Shown piece by piece: positions 56,689 to 64,000 of a stretch of 64,000 nt of DNA (the stretch's first letter is position 1; every line of letters starts with the position of its first letter). The DNA is from Pseudomonas sp. (lineage in GTDB: Bacteria; Pseudomonadota; Gammaproteobacteria; Pseudomonadales; Pseudomonadaceae). Both the position numbers and the translations under genes were made by a program. Below the pieces are notes generated by a model. The model did not search any database and was not told the origin of the DNA. It saw only the letters and a list, made by a program, of their open reading frames with translations. The stretch covers positions 1 through 64,000 of the forward strand of contig NZ_JAUXXP010000050.1 in assembly GCF_030684895.1 (NCBI RefSeq). Direction: 5' to 3'.

Positions 56689-57834
56689 ATGAGTAGCACC
56701 ACTGTCTTACCTGCAAATGTTGTTCACGAAGCGATTGATGAACGTCAGTTCGTGCGCACCAAAATACCGGCCCGCATCACCCTCGAAGGCAATGGCCTGA
56801 AGGGTTTGGAATGCGAAATACAGGATATTTCCCTAGGCGGCCTGGGCCTGTTGATCGAGCAGCCAATGAAGCTCGGCAGCCTGTTCACTGCGTCGATCCG
56901 ACTGAAGTTGAACAAGATCGACCTGAACATCGACACCAAGGTGAAGATCGTTTCCCAGCGTGGCCAGGAAGTCGGCGCCGAGTTCGTCGAGCTGGATCGG
57001 CAGAAGCGCGACATTCTGCGCTACATCATTTCGGCCTATATGTCCGGCGAGATCGCCGACATCAACGGCCTGTTCAACGTGATGCAGCGTGAAAACTACA
57101 TCAAAGAACGCAAGACCAAGCATGCCAGCGCACGCACGCCTGGCGACCGGGTGAAAGCGGCATTGGGCACCCTGCTGTTCCTCAGTGCTGGGCTGGCGGC
57201 TGTCAGCCTAATTCTCTACAAGAGCTATCTGCTGTTCTTCCATATGCCTGCAGCGCAGGCCGTGGTCAGTGCCAATGCTTACATCGTGAGCATGCCGGAG
57301 AACGGCAATCTCAAGTACCTGATCAACGCCGAGCAAACCAGCGTTACCAGCGGTCAGCCGTTGGCCAGTGTATCCACCCAATTGGCCAGCAGCCTGACCA
57401 GCCCGGCCGATGTCGCCGCGCTAGCAGACCTGAGTGCGCCAGATATGGCGGCTCTGCTCGGGCGCGTTACGGTGGAAACCGTGATCGCCAGCCCGTGCGA
57501 CTGCAGCCTGTATTTCCCCAAGCCGCGCCTGGATGGCTTTGCCTACAAACAGGACCCGCTGGTGCACCTGCTGCCGCAGGATCAGCCGCTGCATATCAAG
57601 GCCAGCGTGCCCTTCGAGAAGATGGACAAGCTGGAGCGCGTGCGCTCGGTTGAGCTGCGTGTACTGGGCAGCCACGACACCATCGCTGGTGAGATCGTGG
57701 CCAGCCGCCTGGACGAGGTCAACCAGATGGTCGAACTGACCATCAAACCGGAAAGCGAGCTGCCTCTTAGCGCCTATCAGCTACCTGCCGCTGTCGACTT
57801 CGGGCTCGGTCTGCCCCTGCGCTGGATATTCTGA
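56689..57834 (+). CDS. alg44: Alginate co-polymerase, PilZ cyclic-di-GMP receptor Alg44
   Basis: A 381-residue protein with an N-terminal cytoplasmic PilZ domain: Arg19 and Arg23 in RQFVRTKIPAR, and Asp46-x-Ser48-x-x-Gly51 in QDISLGGLG, the residues that bind cyclic-di-GMP. A single transmembrane helix (about residues 158-180) is followed by a periplasmic membrane-fusion-like domain. The binding of cyclic-di-GMP activates Alg8. The frame opens inside alg8, but the ATG at 56689 starts the PilZ part. Confidence 0.95.
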   Translation: MSSTTVLPANVVHEAIDERQFVRTKIPARITLEGNGLKGLECEIQDISLGGLGLLIEQPMKLGSLFTASIRLKLNKIDLNIDTKVKIVSQRGQEVGAEFVELDRQKRDILRYIISAYMSGEIADINGLFNVMQRENYIKERKTKHASARTPGDRVKAALGTLLFLSAGLAAVSLILYKSYLLFFHMPAAQAVVSANAYIVSMPENGNLKYLINAEQTSVTSGQPLASVSTQLASSLTSPADVAALADLSAPDMAALLGRVTVETVIASPCDCSLYFPKPRLDGFAYKQDPLVHLLPQDQPLHIKASVPFEKMDKLERVRSVELRVLGSHDTIAGEIVASRLDEVNQMVELTIKPESELPLSAYQLPAAVDFGLGLPLRWIF

Positions 57835-57842
57835 GGTTGCCC

Positions 57843-59318
57843 ATGCAGGTCAGATCCCTCATTTGCACCGCTGCCCTGACGCTGTCGCTTAGCGGCGGCG
57901 CGCAGGCAGCACGCAGCCTTGAGCAGGTTCGCTATGCGTTGTTCCAAGACAGCCAGGCGCAGGTCGAGGAAGACCTGCGCCACCTGACAGAGCGCGGCGA
58001 CCTGGGCGCCACGCGCTTGCTTGGCGAAGTGCTGGCCAGCCGCAGCCCGGGCAATGCCATGCAAGCCATCACGCTGTTCAAGCAGGCATTTGCCGACGGC
58101 CGCGGTGATATCGGCGCGCTGATCCCACTGGCACGCCTGGTGGACTACAAGCCACGCTTGCGCGAGGCCAACCGAACCTATATCCGCCAAGCGCTCGAGC
58201 GCTTCGCCACAGGTCGTGACTTTATTGCTGTCGATACGCGCCTCGAAGTGTTCCTGGTCTACCCGGAGCTGTTTCAACTGGCTGAGGTTGCACGGCTGAT
58301 CGAACTCTATGACCGCGCCTGCCTGATGTACTGCCACGCCCCGCTGTATCGCGCTGTTGCAGCAGTGCATAAAGGTGACCAAGCGGATGCCGAGAAATGG
58401 TTCAAGCTGGCCGTGGAAAGCGATACACGCGCGGTGTATCGCTATTACGAGTTCCTCGGTGAAGAACGCAACCTGCGCTTTCGCGCCTTCGCCAGCCAAT
58501 TGATCGCACGCATGCAGGTACTGCCGGTTGATCTGGTGCACCGCATTGGCCAGCAACTGACCAACGTGCGCAACGCCGAAATCAGCGCCTACAACAACAG
58601 CCGCCCGCAGACCCGTGCAGAGAACGAAGAAGAACAGCAAGCCCGTGAGCAAAAGGCCAAGGCCCACGCCAGCCTGGTCGAACAACTCGACCGTGAAGTC
58701 CTGCAATGGCTGGACCATGCCATTGAACGCGACTTCGGTCCGGCCATGCTAAGCAAAGCGGGCTTCCTCATGACCGCCCCGGATCGCTACAGTCCTGAGC
58801 CGGTCGAGGCCCTGATCCAGCGCCTGGAACAACGCCAGGGTGAAAACCTGACCCTGAGCATGGCCGAGCGAGAGCAGCCGATCACACCGCAGCGCATAAA
58901 AGCATTGCGCGTCAGTTTGCACCTGGTGCTGTGGCGCACGCTCGATCCACTGCTGAGCCAGCGCCTGATAGCGGAACTACAGGCCGAAAACTATGCCGAG
59001 GCCCTGCTACTCGAAGGCGACCTGTACAGCCAAGGCGTACTGGACGAGCCCGACCAGGATCGCGCCCTGGCGTTGTACATGCAGGAGGCCAAACAAGGTT
59101 CAGCCAATGCACTACTGCGTATCGCACGGCTGTACACCAACGGCCGCGCCATCTGCCGCGATAACGCCAAGGCTTACGCCTTCGCCTATGCCGCCCACGA
59201 ACTAGGCGACCAACGCGCCACGGACCTGATGCTGGCCCTGCAGTCGCGCATCACCCCACAACAGCGTGATGTAGCCATTGCCACCGGCAACCGTCTTATC
59301 GAGGAATCAGCACTGTGA
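57843..59318 (+). CDS. algK: Alginate periplasmic TPR/Sel1 scaffold AlgK
   Basis: A 491-residue periplasmic scaffold of tetratricopeptide/Sel1-like repeats (for example LALYMQEAKQGSANALLRIA and ALLLEGDLYSQGVLDEPDQD) that links the inner-membrane polymerase to the AlgE pore. The ATG at 57843 with GAGG six bases before it is preferred over a TTG at 57837. The signal peptide MQVRSLICTAALTLSLSGGA ends in AQA, a signal-peptidase-I-like site; the lipobox Cys found in P. aeruginosa AlgK is not visible. Its stop overlaps the GTG of algE. Confidence 0.93.
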   Translation: MQVRSLICTAALTLSLSGGAQAARSLEQVRYALFQDSQAQVEEDLRHLTERGDLGATRLLGEVLASRSPGNAMQAITLFKQAFADGRGDIGALIPLARLVDYKPRLREANRTYIRQALERFATGRDFIAVDTRLEVFLVYPELFQLAEVARLIELYDRACLMYCHAPLYRAVAAVHKGDQADAEKWFKLAVESDTRAVYRYYEFLGEERNLRFRAFASQLIARMQVLPVDLVHRIGQQLTNVRNAEISAYNNSRPQTRAENEEEQQAREQKAKAHASLVEQLDREVLQWLDHAIERDFGPAMLSKAGFLMTAPDRYSPEPVEALIQRLEQRQGENLTLSMAEREQPITPQRIKALRVSLHLVLWRTLDPLLSQRLIAELQAENYAEALLLEGDLYSQGVLDEPDQDRALALYMQEAKQGSANALLRIARLYTNGRAICRDNAKAYAFAYAAHELGDQRATDLMLALQSRITPQQRDVAIATGNRLIEESAL

Positions 59319-60715
59319 GACTCAACAACGCCCTCAGCCGCTTGAGCCTGGTGCTCGCGTGCCTCCCACTGGCCGCGCTGCATGCTGAAGAAACCGCAGC
59401 GCCCACGCCGGAGCTGGAGCCCATCACCTCGCTGGTAACCCACAAACTGTTCCTGCGCAGCGGCTACGGCCCCGACGAAACGCGTCTGGGTGAAGATCGC
59501 CGCAGCTTCTTCAGCCTGCGTTACGAGCCGTCCTACCGCTGGTACTCGCCCGAACAACGTTGGGCAAAGTGGGAGGCGTTCGGGCGTCTATGGCTGAACT
59601 ACGACACAGACCCGAATGCGCTGCAGGACACCGAGGGCGACAGTGACAGCCAGTCAAGCCGGCGTCACGCTTATGCCGAGGCCCGCGAGTTCTATGTGCG
59701 CCGTAACCTGCTGGGTGACGACCCGCGCTTCTCTCTGACCTTCGGCCGCCAACGCTTCACCGATCGTTTCGGCATCTGGTGGGACGACAGCCTGGAAGCC
59801 CTGCGCCTGGACTACAACGACAGTTTCGCCAGTGGTTTTGTCGCGGTCGGCGAAAAATTCTATTACTACAACTCGGACGACAACCGGCTCGACCCTCGCG
59901 ACAAGAAGATCCGTTACCTGATGGCCGAGTACGCCTGGCGCTGGCATGCCGACCATTGGCTCGGCGCCCGCCTGCTGCACGAAGACGATTACTCAGGCAG
60001 CTCACGGGCTGATCGCCAGGACTTCGACGGCCTGCGCTATGGCGTATTCCTGCGCGGCGACACACGCCAGCTGACGTCATTGATCAGCGACTACCACCTG
60101 GAAGTTGCGGCACTCGACGGCGACCTGGAAACCACGCAAAGCAATGGCCTGCGCAAGAGCGGCGACAAAACAGGCTGGGCAGTAGTGGCTGACATCGGCA
60201 AACGTTTTGACAGCCTGCCATGGACCCCGCGCGTCGCCCTCACAGCAGGCATCACTGATCGCCCGGATGACAGCGGCAACGATGGTTTCAACCTCAATCG
60301 CATTCAATCTGATCGACGCAACGATCCGCTCAGCTACAGCAGCCGCCTGGTCAGCAACCTGGTCGGGGTCAACCTGAGCAACCTGGCGTTCTATGGCGTG
60401 GCCCTGGAAACCCAGCCTACTGATCGTACTGCGCTGGATGTGCGCCTGAGCGACCTACGCCTGCGTAACCGCAGCGCCCAATTGCCTCTGCGCACCATCG
60501 CACCAACCACCGAAGATGAGGTGCGCGATACGCGTTCTTCCCATCTGGGCCAGGCCCTGGACATCAACCATTACTGGCGCATGTTCCCGCTGGCCTATGA
60601 CGGCAAGCGCGTGCAACTCAACACCCTGACCAGCCTGAGTTACTTCCGGGCCGGCAGTGCGCTGGAAATCGGTGACGACTACCAGCTGACCCTGGGCATC
60701 ACCCTGAGCTACTGA
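59315..60715 (+). CDS. algE: Alginate outer-membrane pore AlgE
   Basis: A 466-residue 18-strand beta-barrel that exports alginate through the outer membrane. After a signal peptide (LVLACLPLAALHAEE) come regularly alternating amphipathic strands such as FGRQRFTDRFGIWWDDS and the closing YQLTLGITLSY terminal strand. Arg-rich strands line the anion-selective pore in the family. The GTG start overlaps the algK stop by four bases. The next gene is algI, not algG as in the standard order. Confidence 0.94.
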   Translation: MRLNNALSRLSLVLACLPLAALHAEETAAPTPELEPITSLVTHKLFLRSGYGPDETRLGEDRRSFFSLRYEPSYRWYSPEQRWAKWEAFGRLWLNYDTDPNALQDTEGDSDSQSSRRHAYAEAREFYVRRNLLGDDPRFSLTFGRQRFTDRFGIWWDDSLEALRLDYNDSFASGFVAVGEKFYYYNSDDNRLDPRDKKIRYLMAEYAWRWHADHWLGARLLHEDDYSGSSRADRQDFDGLRYGVFLRGDTRQLTSLISDYHLEVAALDGDLETTQSNGLRKSGDKTGWAVVADIGKRFDSLPWTPRVALTAGITDRPDDSGNDGFNLNRIQSDRRNDPLSYSSRLVSNLVGVNLSNLAFYGVALETQPTDRTALDVRLSDLRLRNRSAQLPLRTIAPTTEDEVRDTRSSHLGQALDINHYWRMFPLAYDGKRVQLNTLTSLSYFRAGSALEIGDDYQLTLGITLSY

Positions 60716-60732
60716 CCGAGAGAAGCGCCAGC

Positions 60733-62166
60733 ATGATCTTCGCCTCCAACGTATTTCTGTTCCTGTTTCTGCCGGTGTTCCTGCTCTGCTATTACATAGC
60801 CAAGGACCACTGGCGCTCGTATGTGATTGTGCTTGGCAGCTACCTGTTCTACGCCTGGTGGCGCCCGGATTTCCTTCTGCTGTTCGTCGCCATCTCGTAC
60901 TGGAACTACTGGTTTGGCCTGCGCATCAAGGCGCGGATGGACGCTGGCGAAAAGACCATTGCCTTTCGCCTGCTAACCGTTGGGGTCATTGGCAACCTGG
61001 CCACCCTGGGCTACTTCAAGTACGCCAACTTCGGTGCCGACGTGCTCGTCGCAGTACTGGAGCCGCTGGGCATCAACACCTTCACCCTTGAACACATCAT
61101 CCTGCCGCTGGGGATCTCCTTTTACGTATTCCAGGCGCTGAGCTATATCGTCGACATCTATCGGCGCAACGCAGAACCGACCGAGCGTTTCGTCGACTTC
61201 GCGGCCTACATCGCAATCTTCCCGCAACTGATTGCCGGGCCGATTCTGCGTTACAGCCTGATCGACAAGCAGCTCAAGCATCGCACCCACTCCATGGAGC
61301 TGTTTTCCCTCGGCGCCTGCCGCTTCATGCTCGGTTTTATCAAGAAAGTGCTGATCGCCGACTCCCTGGCGCCGATGAACACCCTGTTTATCGGCGGCGG
61401 TGGCGAGTTGCAGATGGCCGACGCCTGGTTCGGCATACTGATCTCGGCCCTGCAGTTGTATTTCGACTTCTCCGGCTACAGCGACATGGCCATCGGCCTG
61501 GGCATGATGATGGGCTTCCGCTTCGCGGAGAACTTCAACCAGCCCTATATCGCACAAAGCATCACCGAGTTCTGGCAACGCTGGCACATGACCCTGGCCG
61601 ACTTCCTGCGCGACTACGTGTATATGCCGCTGGTGCGTAAACGCCTGGTCGGCATGCTTACTGGACTGGTTATCACCATGATCCTATCCGGGCTTTGGCA
61701 CGGACCAAGTTTCGCTTTCATTTTCTGGGGACTGTTCTTTGGTATCGCCATGGTGGTCGAGCGAAAGCTGGGCATCGCCACCAAGGTCAGCACGCCCTAC
61801 AACTTCTGGCGCAATGTCCGCTGCATGCTATTGCTGGCCTCATGCATGCCGCTGTTTTTCACCGGCAACCTGCCACACAGCCTGGAGATTTATCAGGCAC
61901 TGATCGGCCTGAATGGTTTTGGCTCGCTGGACATGTACTGGTTTGGCACGTCGGTCATGACCCTGTCGTTCACCCTGGTTGCGTTGCTGTGGGTCGTGAT
62001 TGCTGGCGGCATCAACATCCGTTACTACGCCGGGGGCAACAAGGATCAGTACTTTATGCACCACGTCAGCGGGTTCAGTGCAGTGCTGCTATGGGCTGGT
62101 TTTTTCCTGACCCTCAGTCGCCTGGCAGCCAACTCCTTCTCACCCTTTCTGTACTTCCAGTTCTGA
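60733..62166 (+). CDS. algI: Alginate O-acetyltransferase AlgI (MBOAT)
   Basis: A 477-residue polytopic membrane protein of the MBOAT family that passes acetyl groups across the inner membrane for alginate O-acetylation. The signature is SGLWHGPSFAFIFWGLFFG, whose His is catalytic, along with the RWHMTLADFLRDYVYMPL block. The start MIFASNVFLFLFLPVFLLCY is typical. It is separated from algE by 17 bases, so it is in the same operon. Confidence 0.96.
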   Translation: MIFASNVFLFLFLPVFLLCYYIAKDHWRSYVIVLGSYLFYAWWRPDFLLLFVAISYWNYWFGLRIKARMDAGEKTIAFRLLTVGVIGNLATLGYFKYANFGADVLVAVLEPLGINTFTLEHIILPLGISFYVFQALSYIVDIYRRNAEPTERFVDFAAYIAIFPQLIAGPILRYSLIDKQLKHRTHSMELFSLGACRFMLGFIKKVLIADSLAPMNTLFIGGGGELQMADAWFGILISALQLYFDFSGYSDMAIGLGMMMGFRFAENFNQPYIAQSITEFWQRWHMTLADFLRDYVYMPLVRKRLVGMLTGLVITMILSGLWHGPSFAFIFWGLFFGIAMVVERKLGIATKVSTPYNFWRNVRCMLLLASCMPLFFTGNLPHSLEIYQALIGLNGFGSLDMYWFGTSVMTLSFTLVALLWVVIAGGINIRYYAGGNKDQYFMHHVSGFSAVLLWAGFFLTLSRLAANSFSPFLYFQF

Positions 62167-62176
62167 GGATGCCCCC

Positions 62177-63280
62177 ATGTTTCCCGTGATGAACTCGGCC
62201 AGCAAGGTCAATGGCATCCTCTTCTGCGTAATGCTACTCGGCATGTTTCTGTACTCCTTGCCGGCAGTTTTTGGCTTCGCCGGCACCCAGACCCAGGCCA
62301 TGTCGCTGTTCCTCGACGGCAAATTGGTGCGCCAGTTTGAACAGTACTATGACAAGAACCTGTTTCTGCGCGACCCGTCCGTCAAGCTATGGGCCAATAT
62401 CCAGCACACGATCTTCCGCGAAGGGGCTAGCGGCGTCGTACTGGGACGCGATGGCTGGCTGTTTACCAATCAGGAATACCTGGTACCCAACAACCTGCAA
62501 CGCAACCTGGATAAGCAGCTGGCGCAGATCAGCAAAGTCCAAGAACAACTGGCGCAGCAAGGCAAACGCCTGATTCTACTGCCCATCCCGATGAAGCTGG
62601 ACACCTACGCCCAGCATGCGGCCTACGCACCCACTGCGCAGATCACCGGCCTGTACGAGCGTTTCAGCGAAGCGTTGCGTGAGCGCGGCATCGCTACGGT
62701 GAATCTGCGCAGCGCCTATCTGTCAGCCGCGGCAGATGAGCCGCTGTTTTTGCGCAACGACACTCACTGGAGCCCGAAAGGCGCTGAGCTGGCCGCACAA
62801 ACCCTGGCGCAGCAGTTCCCCGAGCTACGTGCGGAGACGGGTTATGTCACCCAAGCGGTTAGCGAAAAGGCGGTGGAGGGCGACCTGCTCAACTACCTGA
62901 AATTCGATCCACGGCTTGACCCAAGCTACTTTGAGCCCGTGCATATCAACCTCTACGAGACCCTGAAACAGAGCCAGCCCCTGGCCGCAGACAGCCTGTT
63001 CGGCGATGAAGGGCTGTCCCTGGCACTGGTGGGCACCAGCTATACCCGCATCGATGACTGGAACTTCATCGGCTTCCTTAAGCAGGCGCTGCAACGTGAC
63101 CTGATCAGCGTTGCGCTCGAAGCACGCGGACCGTTCCAGTCCATGGATGAATTCCTGGCCAGCCCGGCTGCCGCAAGCAGCGACCTGCAAACGATCATCT
63201 GGGAGTTCCCCCTGCGCACCCTGCTCGCCCAGCGCCAGATTCCCTCGGCCTTGGCCACTCCAACCACTGCACAACACTAA
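62177..63280 (+). CDS. algJ: Alginate O-acetylase AlgJ (SGNH-like)
   Basis: A 367-residue periplasmic protein with an N-terminal signal-anchor (GILFCVMLLGMFLYSLPAVF). The SGNH-like acetyl-transfer fold has the Asp-x-His motif in LRNDTHWSPKGAE and the candidate nucleophile Ser in LVGTSYTRIDDWN. It works with AlgI and AlgF in adding O-acetyl groups to mannuronate. The GAGGAT site overlaps the end of algI. Confidence 0.94.
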   Translation: MFPVMNSASKVNGILFCVMLLGMFLYSLPAVFGFAGTQTQAMSLFLDGKLVRQFEQYYDKNLFLRDPSVKLWANIQHTIFREGASGVVLGRDGWLFTNQEYLVPNNLQRNLDKQLAQISKVQEQLAQQGKRLILLPIPMKLDTYAQHAAYAPTAQITGLYERFSEALRERGIATVNLRSAYLSAAADEPLFLRNDTHWSPKGAELAAQTLAQQFPELRAETGYVTQAVSEKAVEGDLLNYLKFDPRLDPSYFEPVHINLYETLKQSQPLAADSLFGDEGLSLALVGTSYTRIDDWNFIGFLKQALQRDLISVALEARGPFQSMDEFLASPAAASSDLQTIIWEFPLRTLLAQRQIPSALATPTTAQH

Positions 63281-63294
63281 TTAGAGGTGCTTTT

Positions 63295-63942
63295 ATGCCT
63301 GTTTCCATATTTCGCGCGTTAAGCGTACTGCTACTGACGTTCAGCTGGAGCATCAGCCAGGCGGCCCAGGACGGTAATGCCGACCTCTATGACGCGGTGG
63401 CTCCAGCCAACTCGGCATTTGTCCGCGTGCTGAACCTGAGCGAACGCAACATCGAAGTCACCCTCAGCGGCAAGAACAAACCCCAGGCCGTTACCAGTGG
63501 CCAATTTGGCGGCTATCGCTTCGTCGCACCGGGCAAGCACCGGATTGCCGTGGGCGACAAGGCATTGGAAAGCGAGCTGAAAGCCAACACTGCCAGCACA
63601 GTGATCTACCGTGACGGCGAACTGCAGCTGATCGCCGACCAGTTCGTCAATGAACCGCGCAAGGCGCAAATCGCGTTCTACAACCTTACCGAGAAGCCAG
63701 CCGCCTTGAAGACAGTCGACGGTCAACACGTGGTGGTAGAGATGATCACCCGCGACCAGACAGGCAGCCGCATGGTCAATGAGTTGAAGATCGCCTTCGC
63801 CGCTTATGCCGAGGCTGACAAGCTGGCCAGCTTCGATGAGTTGTTCCTGAAAAAGGGCCGCTCTTACAGCTATGCCCTGCTGCCAGCCGGCAGTGGCTAC
63901 CGTGCGATTACCCTGGCCAACAGCATCGACCCCACCGAATGA
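63295..63942 (+). CDS. algF: Alginate O-acetylation protein AlgF
   Basis: A 215-residue periplasmic protein with signal peptide (RALSVLLLTFSWSISQAAQD). The mature part is made of beta-rich modules: NSAFVRVLNLSERNIEVTLS and KAQIAFYNLTEKPAALKTVD. AlgF adapts between AlgI, AlgJ and the acetyl-transfer chain. It follows algJ by 14 bases with a GAGGTG site. The standard order continues with algA, which here is already upstream. Confidence 0.94.
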   Translation: MPVSIFRALSVLLLTFSWSISQAAQDGNADLYDAVAPANSAFVRVLNLSERNIEVTLSGKNKPQAVTSGQFGGYRFVAPGKHRIAVGDKALESELKANTASTVIYRDGELQLIADQFVNEPRKAQIAFYNLTEKPAALKTVDGQHVVVEMITRDQTGSRMVNELKIAFAAYAEADKLASFDELFLKKGRSYSYALLPAGSGYRAITLANSIDPTE

Positions 63943-63976
63943 ACCCTGGCCTGGCGGTTATACAAGTGAGCGGACG

Positions 63977-64000
63977 ATGAACCCGACGACCATGAAACAA
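63977..64000 (+). CDS. Start of a further alginate-cluster gene (truncated by window)
   Basis: An ATG 34 bases after algF opens a frame reading MNPTTMKQ that is cut by the window end. Given the missing algG, algX and algL, this is a possible start for one of them, but eight codons do not identify it. Confidence 0.4.

Overview
The window looks like a chromosomal segment of a Pseudomonas species (Gammaproteobacteria). The support is GC-rich coding with Pseudomonas-type gene neighbourhoods: betIBA, argS-hslVU, a complete medium-chain-length PHA locus (phaC1-phaZ-phaC2-phaD with convergent phaF-phaI), ubiE-ubiJ-ubiB, hisI-hisE-tatABC and an alginate operon. Intergenic regions carry Pseudomonas-style REP and inverted repeats. 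I see no rRNA, tRNA, CRISPR array, intact insertion sequence or prophage. The species cannot be fixed from sequence reading alone, and the alginate gene order differs from the standard P. aeruginosa order.

Layout. 1-3.3 kb: small accessory or stress-type genes (membrane peptide, DUF2986, cupin, SH3, NIPSNAP, DinB, HhH, ATC-hydrolase-like). 3.4-7.7 kb: choline-to-glycine-betaine genes betI, betB and betA, with two copies of a likely BetI operator. 7.9-13 kb: argS, a SPOR protein, hslV, hslU, DUF971. 13.5-20.6 kb: PHA synthesis, mobilisation and granule-associated genes. 20.8-23.8 kb: ubiquinone genes ubiE-ubiJ-ubiB. 23.8-26.7 kb: hisI, hisE, tatABC, rsmE. 27-31.5 kb: HxlR regulator with a divergent SDR and its operators, HCCA-isomerase-like protein, dtd, pip, a lipoprotein and a methyltransferase-like membrane protein.

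31.6-41.1 kb holds the most unusual content: two convergent gene sets that together resemble a lipid or polyketide assembly and export system. The rightward operon encodes a hotdog dehydratase, an ABC ATPase, an ABC permease, an acyl carrier protein, a ketosynthase and a short ketosynthase-like protein without an active-site Cys, all with overlapping ends. The leftward set encodes a DarA-like flavodoxin-fold protein, a KAS III/DarB-like synthase, a small HTH-like protein and a BtrH-domain acyltransferase. A DUF3800 gene lies between the two. The parts recall dialkylresorcinol and aryl-polyene clusters, but the combination with a dedicated ABC-2 exporter and BtrH protein is one whose product I cannot name.

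41.2-51.7 kb: DUF2141 exported protein, lipocalin, small lipoprotein, DUF924, fbp, a membrane diguanylate cyclase, DUF3999, a giant DUF2339 membrane protein and a YkgJ-type Cys-cluster protein. 51.7-64 kb: an AT-rich algD leader followed by algD-algA-alg8-alg44-algK-algE-algI-algJ-algF and the first codons of another gene. Compared with the standard order (algD-8-44-K-E-G-X-L-I-J-F-A), algA has moved to second place and algG, algX and algL are missing between algE and algI; they may lie beyond the right edge. Several repeat families with compensatory base changes in their stems are scattered between genes.
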